Positions 12,297 to 24,017 of a stretch of 64,000 nt of DNA are shown in pieces. Source of the stretch: Calliopum simillimum (Eukaryota > Arthropoda > Insecta > Diptera > Lauxaniidae); contig OX638370.1 of the NCBI GenBank assembly GCA_951812925.1, positions 27,643,964 to 27,707,963 of the forward strand, in the 5' to 3' direction. The translations under genes were made by a program, and so were the position numbers. The notes below the pieces were generated by a model. It saw only the letters and a program-made list of their open reading frames with translations. It was not told where the DNA came from and made no database searches. How positions within the stretch are numbered: the stretch's first letter is position 1; each line of letters begins with the position of its first letter.

Positions 12297-12770
12297 TCAC
12301 CTTACATGTCTTGAGATTTGCCTTTTACTCTTTTGTAGCACAATGCGTAGTTTGCGAGAAAGAGCAGTTATAGCGTCCTTCGAGGCCTTAAATCGAATTC
12401 TAGTTCTAGAGGGATCATAAGGCCAAAATGAAATGTCTCTATTGAATTCTTTCCGATAAATTTGATTTCTCTTCGTGTTTCGTGGATTTGCTTTACCATC
12501 GATTTTATCAGTTAAGCTTTGGACTATAACTTCCTCCACTGCCTTGTGAATTCCACTCAAACTTGACAAACCATGCTATATGGTTTCTAGAGAATTTCTT
12601 CTATCCATCCTCATTTCCGTAGCTTAATCTCTTTTCCTCTGCGGCATATGCTAGCATTTTTGTTGTGAGGTGGCACTAAAGATCATGTGATGCCACCAAA
12701 CTTTATATATGATTCTTAAGCATTTATTGTCGGTTCAGCTGCTTAAGTAGATATTCTCTTTTGCCTTTCC
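12297..12770 (-). pseudogene. Decayed 3' fragment of the non-LTR element family seen at 31099-32090
   Basis: Read on the minus strand, the region parallels the 3' end of the retrotransposon fragment at 31099 and onward. It has the same run around the SGIHKAVE shadow frame and matching tracts near the ACTGCCTTGTG(A/G)ATTCCACTC and CCACCAAAC positions. It is interrupted by many changes and has no long frame of its own. It lies about 0.5 kb upstream of the coiled-coil gene. Confidence 0.65.
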
Positions 12771-13257
12771 ATCCGATAGTTAGTGCTGCCTTGAAAAGTG
12801 AAGCTGGGTCCAATTGATTCACAATACAGAGTGGCGATGCTTAAGGAGATAAAGAAAAGACGACTGCAGGTTGCAGATGAAAATCAGTCTTCCAAAACTA
12901 TTACCCTGAAGCTTTTAAAAAGTGCAAATTAAGTAATGGTACCTTTGCGTTGCGTTGATGGCACTTCATACCTTTTAAATTTTTTTTAAAACTTTTTTCC
13001 AAAGTCTACACAATAGCATTCCTTCCGATAAAATTCAATTTTTTTTGTCAGTGATATATTAAAAATTTATTTTTTATCAAAAAAAATTATTTTTTCTTCC
13101 ACGCATTTAATTAAAATTATAATATTTCTTTTATTAAGTCTTAAGTCTAATCGAAATCATTTTCATTTCCTTTCCAAATCAAATTTGCAAAAAATAAAGT
13201 TCTTGTAAAATTCTTTTAAAATAGAAAATAAATAAATAAAAAATCCGTATCATTTAA

Positions 13258-16200
13258 ATGGACACATCGCCGACACGTTTGGGGGGAGGAGGCCACAGAT
13301 CTCGTAAGTACAAGTTTACACCTGCGCGATTGACTGATTGATTCCGACTGACCCACTATATTGTTGCCCTTTAGCTACGCTTTCACCAATGCGCCGTGAA
13401 AATACAAAAACAATACCAAAATTTAGTGGTGAACAAAATACTTTTAAGCAAAAATTTGATCCACAAAAAGGTGTCTCGGCATCAGTATCGTCATCAACGT
13501 TGGTAACCAGTACCGATACCAGTGTTAGTGAAACGAAAAATAGTACTTCTGGTGGTGCCCTGAAAAGTGTAAGTTTAGATTGATGGATCTTATAAGTTTT
13601 CGAGTATATATTTATTTATAATTTTTATGCACAGCCCACAGTACAAACTAAAATTCCGATGAAACGAATGGTATGTACCGGCACCGTATTGATTAGTTTT
13701 CTTGGAATAATTTGTTTTTGTTTTTAGCCCACTTCTACATTTTCACCGAAACCTGTTGGTACACCACGCAGTTCACAGAATTTGAAACCACAAATGAAAT
13801 CTCCTTCGAAAGTTAGTTTAACGATTAAGGAACTCGGTGGCAAAAGACTGGAGCCGAACTCTTCAAAACTGAGTTTTAAAGCTGCGACATTGACAAATTT
13901 GAGGCCGCCCTTATCATTAACGAGATCAATGACCGCTAGGGGACCAAGTAATGTAGGTGGCATCTCAAGAAGAAGTGGTAAGTGCATTAAAATATCTCGT
14001 ATATATAATATATCTTGCGAGATATAACAAATCTTTAAATAAAAACCGAAATGGTCTGAAGATGTCCTTTAAGATTATGAATTACACTGGACTACAATGA
14101 TTTTGCGGCATAGAGTTTCGGAGTCAATATCGAGTAATTATAACGTATTGAATACGAAAATAATATCAGATTCACCGAATTGACTCTAGTTCTTCAGATA
14201 TCTTTGCTTAAAGTTGCTTAAACAGCTGTTTTGAATCATATTTGAAGTTATGCCACAGTGTGATTAATTTTTTGTTAATGGTATTGATAGCCAACCTTAC
14301 CTTCAACACATTCCAAGTTATCATCCATTGAAGTATAGGTATTTTAACTCCATACAATTGCTTCAAAATTTGTTTTTGTTTTTTGCATGGAATTAAAATA
14401 CCTGTGCTTCAATCGATGATAACTCGAAAAGTAATGATCAAATTGAAAGATATGATAAGTTAAGCTGAATGACAAAGGTAATGGCTATCCGATGTCATTA
14501 CCAAAATACTGATTATACTGTTTACTGTAAATCTGATATAACTTCAAATATTCCGCGGAACAGCTATTTTTTCAATTTTAAGCAAGAGTATCGCCCTCCT
14601 ATTACCATTGTTTTCAAAAATTTCTTGAAAAAAACTAAATTCTTAAATCTTTGTCCCTTTTTTCTCTCAAAATTCAATATTGCTCTTCATTACACTCTAA
14701 ACCGTTCCATTCTAGGTAGCACAATCTCTTGCAAAAGTATACGAAGTAACAGAGCTGATGGACCCTCTGATGGCCCAAGTAATATCGCTTTACCGACAGC
14801 TGTGAAAAGTGCACCTGGCGTTGGTGATCATGACAGCAGTCATGGTCTGATGACTGCCCGTGAACGTGTAGCCGAAAATAATAAGATAAAGGTTTTTGAA
14901 AATATGTACAAGAAGTTAGTGGATCTACAGTCGGAGTTTATGCTTAAATTTGAAGCATTAAAAATTCAATCACCAGAAAAATTAAAAGGCGATTTTAAAT
15001 TTATAACAATGATTAAGAACGATGAGTGTAAGTTGGTTGTATCAGATGATGATCAGCTTAAGGTGCCCAAAAAATTGCGTAAGTATTCAGTGATTCATGG
15101 CGGATTATTGAATGGTATCTATTTTAAACTTGGTTATTTTCAGCGGTTACTTCTGTTAGTGATTTAAAAGAGAAAATCAAAATTGGTTTTGACAACAGTT
15201 TAGGTGTAATGCTTGATAATTTAGAGCGTGCTGGTGATATTGATGAAACGAAAAATCAACTGGAAATGGAACAGGTATGAGGAAATGATTTTAGTTCTAT
15301 AATAAACGACGCTAAACTAAGCTTGGGTTAGGTTATACTAAATATTGTATAACTAAACTAAACAAAACTAAACTAAACTAAACTAAACTAAACTAAACTA
15401 AACTAAACTAAACTAAACTAAACTAAACTAAACTAAACTAAACTAAACTAAACTAAACTAAACTAAACTAAACTAAACTAAACTAAACTAAACTAAACTA
15501 AACTAAACTAAACTAAACTAAACTAAACTTAACTTAACTTAACTTAACTTAACTTAACTTAACTTAACTTAACTTAACTTAACTTAACTTAACTTAACTT
15601 AACTTAACTTAACTTAACTTAACTTAACTTAACTTAACTTAACTTAACTTAACTTAACTTAACTTAACTTAACTTAACTTAACTTAACTTAACTTAACTT
15701 AACTTAACTTAACTTAACTTAACTTAACTTAACTTAACTTAACTTAACTTAACTTAACTTAACTTAACTTAACTTAACTTAACTTAACTTAACTTAACTT
15801 AACTTAACTTAACTTAACTTAACTTAACTTAACTTAACTTAACTTAACTTAACTTAACTTAACTTAACTTAACTTAACTTAACTTAACTTAACTTAACTT
15901 AACTTAACTTAACTTAACTTAACTTAACTTAACTTAACTTAACTTAACTTAACTAAATTAAAGTAATCTAAACTAAACTGATTACTGAAACTGAAAATTG
16001 AAACTGAAAATTGAAACTAAAAATTGAAACTAAAAACTGAAACTGAACTGAAACTGAATACTAAATACTAAATACCATATACCGAATACTAAATACCAAG
16101 TACCAAATACTAAATACTAAACTGAAATGAACTGAAACTGAAAACTAAATACTAAATACTAGATACTACATATTACATACTACATACTCCATACTAAGTA

Positions 16201-19200
16201 CATACTACATACTAAATACGAAATACTAAATTTTAAATACTGAATACTTAACTAAACGTATTTTCTTGTAGGCCAAGCAACTGAATGAAATTAACAATTA
16301 CATACATGAGGTATGTTCTTCGAAGGAACAGGAAGCTGATATACAAATCGTCAAAATGCAGAAAGAAATACAGGTATATTCACTATCAATTGTTTTATAA
16401 CATATAATTGAGTGTTTTTTTGGGACTCCTCCCTTAACAGGAAGGAAGAAAAGCACTAAATGCTGCGGAGAAAAAACAATCCGAACTAAGGCATGCACAT
16501 CAGGAAGAAGTCCAAGCAATTGAAAAAGCAATACACGATAAATTGGATAATGAAATTATAAAGCGTGACACACAGATTGCAGAGCTGCAGAAAAAGAATA
16601 AGACACTGGAAAAGCAAAATGAAAAACTTAAAGTGACCGTACAACATACCAGTGAGGAGTGTCTCAATGATCAAGCGGAGAAATCACGTTTACAGGACGA
16701 GCTGCGAGCATGCAAAGAAAGGTTAGTCCATCGCGAATAATCTATGTATGTGGCGCTTAAGAGCTTTCAAACTTTTCCTCTTTTTTTCTTTCGACTTACA
16801 GCGTACAAAGCTTAACCAAAAAGCTTACACATGCCGAGCAACAATTGACGCACGAGAAGAAAGAGAAACATGAAAAGGCCGAAACTTTACATAAACTTGA
16901 GGGAGAACTTGAACTTTCACGTAAACGTATTGAAGATTTGCAAACTAAGGGAAAAACGGAACAAATGCATCAAATAAGGGATCAACTGAAAGAGATTCAC
17001 ATGCTGAAAGAGCAGGTGCAAGAATTGGATCAGACCAAACAGGAATTGGAAAATCAAATTGAAGAATTAAGATATGTAAGTGTATTCGTAAGAGAATGAG
17101 GATTGCATCATAAGTTGCTCAGTTCGATATATTTTTAGGATTCTGAATCACTGCTGGATCTGCAAAAGGAATATGCGCGCGCCGAGGAACGCATACGGTA
17201 AGTTGTGCAATGCAAATGAAATCGATTGTTACTCAAAAAACAAAATGCGTTTTCACAGCGAATTACAGAAAATCATACAAGAACACAGCAATAAACTTTT
17301 GCACGATACATCGGATCTGCCAAAAGAAGTACAAAATGAGGTAAGCGGCGTTATGTAACCGTCAGTAAACTGCATTTTCAACTTTCGCTCTTCACTTCAT
17401 CTATAGCTTGCCAAATTACGTCAATCTGAGAATGAAAAACGTCGTGAAATTGATAAACTGAAAGTAGAGCTCTCAAAGGCGCACTTCAATATTTGTCAAC
17501 TCGAAGAGCAAATCCAGCGTGATCAACAATTGCTGGAAGTGCGCAGCGAGCTGATCAATTCCCTTCAAACCAATGACAACAGTCAACGTATTCACTTGGA
17601 TGAAATGTTTGCACAAGCTGCTGAAAAGAATAATACCATCAATGAGGTAGGGGTGAGTGAAGCAAAATATAAAGTTTGTGCAGCACTGTTGCAGTGTCAA
17701 CGTATTTTGTTTGGTTTCATTTTCACATTTGTAGTTAAACAATGAATTGCGCACAAAGTCCGAAGAGTTCCGCAATTTATTCACCACATTGAGTACAAAA
17801 CAATTAGAACTTTCACGGCAGGAGCATATGATCAAATTGCTTGAAGAGAGTAATGAGCGTAGTCAAATGCTGCGCGTGAAACAGGAAGAGAAAATTGGAC
17901 GTATGGAAGAAGAAATTGCTCATTTGAAACAAACACTGTAAGTAAAAATTAAAATGATAGAATGTCACCATTATATCTATAGCACAAAGGAAAGCAGCTT
18001 AAATCGACTTGAGCAAAATAGGGTTGGACTCAATTTGTTATTAGTTCTGGGTAAAATTACTTTTTCGTTTTTGGAAATTATTAAGATCTTAAAAAGCGCT
18101 AAAAAATAAACAAGCAAAAATTACAGAAATTGAGCTCAAACCTATTTTTCTTAGGTACACTTAGCGGTTTATCATTTTAGCCACAGAAATTAAAAAAAAA
18201 AAAAATTGTGGCTACTTATTCGGTTCTAAATTTGATACATTTAAAGGACGTATCCCCGAAATCTGAAACAAATAATACCCAACCTACTTTATTTCAACCA
18301 GATACACTGTTGATAGCCCGTTCATACTTGTTTGGTTAAGGCGATAATTCTTTTGGAGTTTTTTGGTTACGAAAAGTCCAATTAGTTTTCTATAGAGCTT
18401 TTGCATGGACAATTTTAGTTCACTTCAAATAAACCAGTTACCAAATAAAAGTTAGAATGGCAATGCTTATGGAAAGGCTGATGTATACTGGATGATCACC
18501 CTTATCATGTTATTCGATTTTGATTCGAATTTAATCGAATCGAGATTTTGCTCTCATATGTTTTAATATCCGTAACCAAAAACAAAAATTTTTGCCATTA
18601 AAATCGAATTAAGTGAAAGGGCTGATTCGATTTTGATTGCAATAGTTTTCGATTTCGATTCTGGGTATCAAAATATATGATAGCAAAATCTCGATTCGAT
18701 TAAGTTCGAATCGAAATCGAATCACATGATAAGAGTGATTAGCAGAATCACGATTCGATTTAGTTCGAATTGAAATCGAATTGCATGATAAGGCTGAGTA
18801 TCACAAAAAAGTTAAGTTTAAATTTTTAAGGAAAAAATGTTTCTTTTTTTTCGATCTCTAAGTAATACGCTATTTGATTTTTTCCTATTGCTCCGCCATT
18901 TGACGTCCAATCATCAAGTATAGTCTATCGTTGTAAATGTCTCAATGTGGGCTATATTTCATTCATAGAAGCAATTTATCTCAAATGTTTTTTTCGACTA
19001 GTTGTACTCATTACCTCAGTTTCTACTACCCTAATTTGCCAAGGGCACTTCATAGAATTGAAGCCCATAAAAAATCATAAAATTCATCCCTACGAAGTTT
19101 CCCCAAATTGTTGAAATTGACGAAGTTATAGCAAGTCTAAAACCTCAGTACAAAATATGAAAAACAGGATATTTCAAAAACGAAAATCGCCCCCTAAAAC

Positions 19201-20422
19201 TATGCAATGTTCTTTTTTTTTTAATATTTGACATTTCAAACAGTATGCAAATAAATAAAAAAAGAATCTTGCATGGTTTTAGGGGGCAATTTTCGATTTT
19301 GAAACATCCTGTTTTTCATATTTTGTACTGAGGTTTTAGATTCGCTATAACTTCTTTAATTTCAATAATTTAAGGAAACTTTGTAGAGATGAATTTTATG
19401 ATTTTTTATGGGCTTCATTTCATGGATGTCAACTTCTATTCATGCATATATTCGATAACACTACTGCACTCAGTGTACTTGATAATGAACTGTACTGAAG
19501 TAGAGTGAAATAGTGTCACAAAAGATTTGCATTCATACCGATGTCTTGATCACACATTTTTTTTTTTTTTTTTTTATTAAATAATGATTTATAATAGTTT
19601 TTCGAAATTTGGATTATCCGAGCCTATTTATTTGTACATATCTCGCATAGCCAGAACTCTAATTACACTTCATACTGAACTTATTATTTCTTGCAAAGCT
19701 TTTGACTAAAGTATATTTCTCTTTATCTATTGTAGGAGAAAATATCACTATCAAAGTCACTGACTTTAACAATATTAATTAAAATACACCTGATGTTGCG
19801 CAGGAATCCTTTAAAATCAAACGCACAAAACGAAAATGTAAGCGAAATATATTTTTTAAATGTAAGCTTTGCTGAAATAATAAATTTTTGTAAATATATT
19901 TTTGTATTTAAAAAAAAAAAATGAATAAATTTAATCCGAAAAAAAACCAAGTTTTTGCTTCATACTGTAAAAAGAAAGTGTTTTTGAAATGATCTTTTTA
20001 AGACAATATACATTTTAGTTAAGTTACTTAAGCTGCCCCTCTTATAACAAAGTTCCGATAAAACTAAGCAGCTATATATTAAGCCAATGTTTGTGCAACA
20101 CTTAAGATACCTTAACGACAATACGTTTTTATTAATGGTCGCTTTATGCTAAAAGCGTAATGGTGACTAACATAATTTTTATAATCGAAGTAATTTAGTT
20201 TTAATAATTTTTTACAACTTGTAAAATATTTTAAACAGTTCGTCCCATTCTTCTCGCAGTGGCATCTATCAAAACAACGTGCTAAGTAGTGGTTGTAAAG
20301 GTCTACTCTTTGCTCCTGTTGGTACGTCACATGATGAATATAATGAAAATTTCTATTACTATACAAGTGAACGTCGTCGTAAGCGTCAGGTGGATATAAA
20401 TGTTAAAAAATATGAAACATGA
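13258..20422 (+). CDS. Coiled-coil protein of 814 residues, unidentified
   Basis: Fourteen exons join in phase: 13258-13303, 13375-13568, 13635-13670, 13728-13977, 14716-15078, 15144-15274, 16272-16373, 16441-16721, 16802-17075, 17139-17197, 17259-17340, 17407-17646, 17735-17937 and 20239-20422. Residues 1-165 are basic and Ser/Thr-rich with several SP/TP sites (TSPTRL, TLSPMRR, TFSPKPVGTPRS), which suit cell-cycle kinases. A compact region near 225-270 contains ENNKIKVFENMYKKLV. Residues about 320-755 are almost continuous heptad coiled coil. The C-terminus is short and basic, ending near SERRRKRQV. This architecture resembles cytoskeletal, centrosomal or synaptonemal-complex filament proteins such as Drosophila C(3)G, but no motif proves that. 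I leave the function open. The exon-exon phases are consistent throughout; the last intron (2.3 kb) makes the terminal exon the least certain. Confidence 0.85.
14220..14560. repeat. Foldback MITE in the fourth intron of the coiled-coil gene
   Basis: AGTTATCATCCATTGAAGTA near 14317 is mirrored by ATCGATGATAACT near 14410. Further out, TTTGAAGTTATGCC (about 14240) mirrors TATAACTTCAAATATTCC (about 14536). The arms are imperfect and the centre is a T/A run near 14375. Confidence 0.65.
15353..15955. repeat. Compound pentanucleotide array (AACTA)n then (AACTT)n
   Basis: About 35 copies of AACTA change abruptly near 15528 to about 85 copies of AACTT, with very few interruptions. From 15956 to 16255 a degenerate tail follows (gaaactgaaaatt, aaatactaaatac-like units). 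All of it lies in the intron between exons 6 and 7 of the coiled-coil gene. Confidence 0.96.
18495..18800. repeat. Foldback MITE with ATCGAATCGA-rich arms, copy 1
   Basis: ATCACCCTTATCATG at 18495 is mirrored by CATGATAAGAGTGAT ending at 18739. The arms continue inward through ATTCGATTTTGATTCGAA and the matching inverse. A partial second right end follows at 18743-18800. A related copy is at 20752-20954. It lies in the last intron of the coiled-coil gene. Confidence 0.85.
19050..19426. repeat. Foldback repeat with about 165-bp arms
   Basis: The left arm, about 19050-19215 (GAAGCCCATAAAAAATCATA near its start), is the inverse of the right arm, about 19262-19426 (TATGATTTTTTATGGGCTTC near its end). 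The loop is about 45 bases of A/T-rich sequence. An RNA of the host intron could form a long hairpin here. Confidence 0.9.
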
Positions 20423-20511
20423 TGTGAACAAAATATTAAATACCTTAAAATGAAGATTATTTGCCAACAGAATACTAAAAAACTAAAAGAAAAAAAAAAA
20501 AAAACATTTTG

Positions 20512-20582
20512 AATAAAAATTATATGTATGTTTGTCTTATAAATGTAAAATAGTGAATTTGTGCTTTCCAAACAAAAATAAA
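20512..20582 (+). terminator. Candidate polyadenylation signals of the coiled-coil gene
   Basis: AATAAA occurs at 20512-20517 and 20577-20582, within 160 bases of the stop codon at 20420-20422. In such AT-rich DNA the motif is common, so position is the main support. Confidence 0.4.
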
Positions 20583-20751
20583 AAAAATTCTATTATAATC
20601 AAAATTTTAATAAAAAGATGATCTTTCAATATAAACCAAATTGAAATCAATTCCAACTGGAACACATTTGAAACCAGTTATTTAAATCGGAGCTGTAAAA
20701 GAAAGAATTCAGACAATACTTATTCACACAAGTAATAAATTGAAATTATCA

Positions 20752-20954
20752 TCATCCTTATCATGTAATTCGATGCGATCTAAATCGTATCGAAATTTCG
20801 TTATCATATATTTTGATATCCAGAATCGAAATGGAAAATGTTCGCAATTAAAATCTAATCAGTCATATCACCTAATTCGATTTTCAAAATATATAGTAAC
20901 AAAATCTCGTTTCGATTTAGTTCTAATCGAAATCGAATAACATGATAAGGGCGA
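20752..20954. repeat. Foldback MITE, copy 2 of the 18495 family
   Basis: CATCCTTATCATGTAATTCG at the left is mirrored by CATGATAAGGGCG at the right. The arms share the GAATCGAAAT and AAAATCTCG tracts with copy 1. It lies just 3' of the coiled-coil gene. Confidence 0.8.
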
Positions 20955-21261
20955 ATATAAAGTTATATGTATAAAAAAAGAAATCTCAATATATTTTCTC
21001 TTCAGGAATAACAAAAAAAAAAAAAATTAGTGAATGAAAGAGAAGTTTGTTCTTTGAATTCCGAGACCAAACACAAAAAGAGCTAAGGCAACAATAAAAT
21101 AACAGAATTTAAGTAGCAGCTTAAACAGAAACAACGAAAAAGTGAACGAAAATTTTTGTTTCCGGTTTTTTTTTTCCAAAAACTTAATTCTATGAAGAAG
21201 AAGGTTCACCTTTTAAAAATAAAGAAAAAAGCCTAAATATGTTGTATTAAAGAAAAAATTA

Positions 21262-21573
21262 TTAAAATCGTTTCTCTATATTTTGCGCTAAAGCGTTATA
21301 TGGTATACGATTTACATTGAAGTAATGATATGCAGGAAGTATACGGTTCTCAAAGTAACTTGGACCTCTGTAATACAACTTTGATAAAGCGATGTATATA
21401 AAAGCGAGTGTTTGTATATTCCTTATAGACTCCCAAACAGCTGGCCCAAACATCGGCGCGTGTTTCTGCGTTATAAGTTCTTTCGGGTTTTTTCCATCCA
21501 AAAAAAAGTCTCGACTTGGATGCCGGAACCAAAAATTAAAAAGTTTTTTTTTTTGCGTTTTTTCGTGTTCCAA
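21262..21573 (-). pseudogene. Unrecognised open frame of 103 codons, possibly a gene or element remnant
   Basis: The minus-strand frame has a less AT-biased, protein-like composition (NPKELITQKHAPMFGPAVW and LYYRGPSYFENRILPAYHYF). A second minus frame over the same bases is also open for 60 codons. I recognise no domain. It could be the end of a decayed host gene or transposon, or chance. Coding status is unproven. Confidence 0.25.
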
Positions 21574-21884
21574 AAAAAAATTGAATTATCATATCTCTGA
21601 AAATATTTAATGGACATGGATTTGTTACGTATATTAATAACATCTGGACAACTAACATTCTTTGGTTGGAGATGCCGCGCCTATGTACAAGAGACGGTGT
21701 AGCAACGCACACCGGGAAATGCTACACACCAAAAACTTTGAGGATAAAGTATAAACTTATTTATATTATTTGTTTTTATAAACTTATGTATTCCAATCTT
21801 TTGATATAATTTATAAAATTTTTTTTTATAAAGTTATTCTAAACCAAAAACGTTTAAATTCTATAAATTTCATAACAAAATTGT

Positions 21885-22045
21885 ATAATTCTAATATCAA
21901 ATTCTGTTTGAACGGCGTTTGCTAAATATACAATTTTTTTACGTCTTCACCATATCGGTCAATGGCGCAGGGGTCTAACAAGTTTGCGATTGTATTACAC
22001 GGACGGTTTTAGTTAGGTTCGTATCCTCCTGCGGTCTTTTTTTTT
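21885..22045 (+). repeat. tRNA-like repeat, family member 2
   Basis: ATATCAAATTCTGTTTGAAC leads into TCTTCACCATATCGGTCAATGGCGCAG, then a B-box AGGTTCGTATCCT (about 22015-22027) and a T-run from 22037. It shares its leader with the copy 260 bases downstream. Confidence 0.6.
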
Positions 22046-22164
22046 TTTTGTTTTTTTATTTTTTATTCAAATTTTTTTATATCACTTTTCTATTTTTCTT
22101 TCACTAATTTATTTACTTTTGTTTAATTGAATTGAAATTGATTACACAATTATTCTGTGTAAGG

Positions 22165-22345
22165 CTGTAGGAAGCATTCGAATATCAAATTTTGTTTGAA
22201 CAATCTGTGCTTAATTTACAAATTTTATACCTCTTCAGCATATCGGTCAATGGTGTAGCGGTCTAACGAGTTGGTAATTGTAAGTGAAAATAAAATATGC
22301 GAAGGGTCGTAGGTTCAAATCCTCTTGCGGTTGTTTCTTTTTGTT
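22165..22345 (+). repeat. tRNA-like repeat, family member 3
   Basis: The leader ATATCAAATTTTGTTTGAAC and TCTTCAGCATATCGGTCAATGG match member 2. TAATTGTAAGTG follows, then B-box AGGTTCAAATCCT (about 22311-22323) and TTTCTTTTTG. Members 2 and 3 are tandemly arranged. Confidence 0.65.
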
Positions 22346-22399
22346 CTTAATTGAAATTGTAATAATATTTTATTTGTATAAATTTTATACTAAAAAGCA

Positions 22400-24013
22400 T
22401 AAACAGTTGGTAGCTTAGATTTAATACCAAGTTTCGTGTGGATTTGTATTTATTCCAATTTGGTTTGAATTTTACACCCGAATGATTTGCTGTGTAGGTA
22501 ATGATAAATAAGCCAAATTTAGAAATTTTAATCTCGAAGGCATGTCTGATTTAAACAATGCATGCGTATACTTGTTTTTTATTTACATAGCTTAGTTTTA
22601 AGTCATTTCTTTTGTTGTATACGTAATGTTATTTTGCACAATAAAGCTATGAAAATATTTAACATCATCAAATATATTAATTGCCCCCCAACGTAGCAAA
22701 TAAGGAAATATAATAAAAAAAGGAAAAAAAAAAAAAAATATCTTCTGATGCTCAAATTTAAATGTTATCTAACATATTTTGCCGTTCCTTTGAGAATAAT
22801 ATTTTTTTTTAAATTTGCATCTCTGATTGAAATTATAACAAAAGCTAATGTCTTAAAGCCAACAGATATCATGTGAGTATTTTAATCGAGCGGCTTATGT
22901 TTAAAGTGTACTTTGACATAATCATCATCATGATTTGGCGGCATAGTACTGTTAAAAGAAACTGGGTCGCCCAATTAAGCTTGAAAAATATGCGTTATGA
23001 AATGGATCCAATCGATTAAACGCGATAAATCGATGAGCCAGTAACAACTGGATCAAAATAAGAAAAAATATTAAAAAGTAGTTCACTCAATAATGCTAAC
23101 GATTTACCGATTTTTTTCAAATGACCATTGACCATATGTATTATACGTTTTGTAATGCTTGGTTCAAAGTTTTATTCAATCATGTTTATAGTTATCGCAT
23201 ATCAGAATGAATTTTCGTGACCTTTGACCTCGAACACAGGACTTAAACAAAAATTTTATTTTTCTAAATATTATGTCACGTAATATGCCTAGAATCTGAG
23301 ATTAAGTACAATACACTACTAGAGATGCCTTCAGTACCTTGCGCATTGTTTTTTTGTGTAATAAATTCATATCTTATAAATATCATTTGTTTGCAAATAA
23401 AGTAATGCATCGGGAATTACATAGTAATTATTCAATTATCGCGTGTTTCACGAACAGTCGTACGTTTCAATTATTTATGGATATTCAAGTTTGGTACTTT
23501 TTTGGTTGTATAAATCAAAAGTGTGCGATGATTTTCACATACTTAAATGTACTTCTCAATTGTTTAATTGATAATTATTTTATGTATCTCTAGGTAGAAA
23601 TCTTCTTGTAGAATTTTTACCTTTTAGTCTTTTCAGTATATTGCTTCCTAACTGAGATAATGCCTACTTTAGTATAATGCTTACTATCTGGTATACATAT
23701 TGCCCATTTCAGTAACCTATTGAAATAGACAAAAGACAACGATGATTTGATTAGGCGTTGTCTACTGTCATAAATCCAGCTTAGTTAAATAATTTCCTAA
23801 AAGTGTCGGATAACTTTAAATATGCCCTAAAAAATGTATGCGACTTATTCTAAAGTCAACCACTTGTCAATGAATTAATTAAAATTAATTAATAATAATG
23901 TAAATTAAATTAATCTTTAAGTTTTTATTATGCAATATCGAAACTGATTACAATGTACATTTACAAATTAATTTTATTGACAAAGTTTACCACAAAAGTT
24001 TTTGTAAAAAAAT
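22400..24013. other. AT-rich intergenic DNA; nothing identified
   Basis: I see no exon, RNA gene or element with clear ends. The short open frame at 23339-23593 has the composition of random AT-rich DNA. Confidence 0.5.
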
Positions 24014-24017
24014 ACAT

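Noticed and set aside
17983..18050. Possible extra coiled-coil exon (TKESSLNRLEQNR) after the 17735-17937 exon
   Set aside because: The acceptor and peptide look plausible, but no GT donor keeps the phase needed to join the last exon at 20239; direct joining of 17937 to 20239 is in phase.
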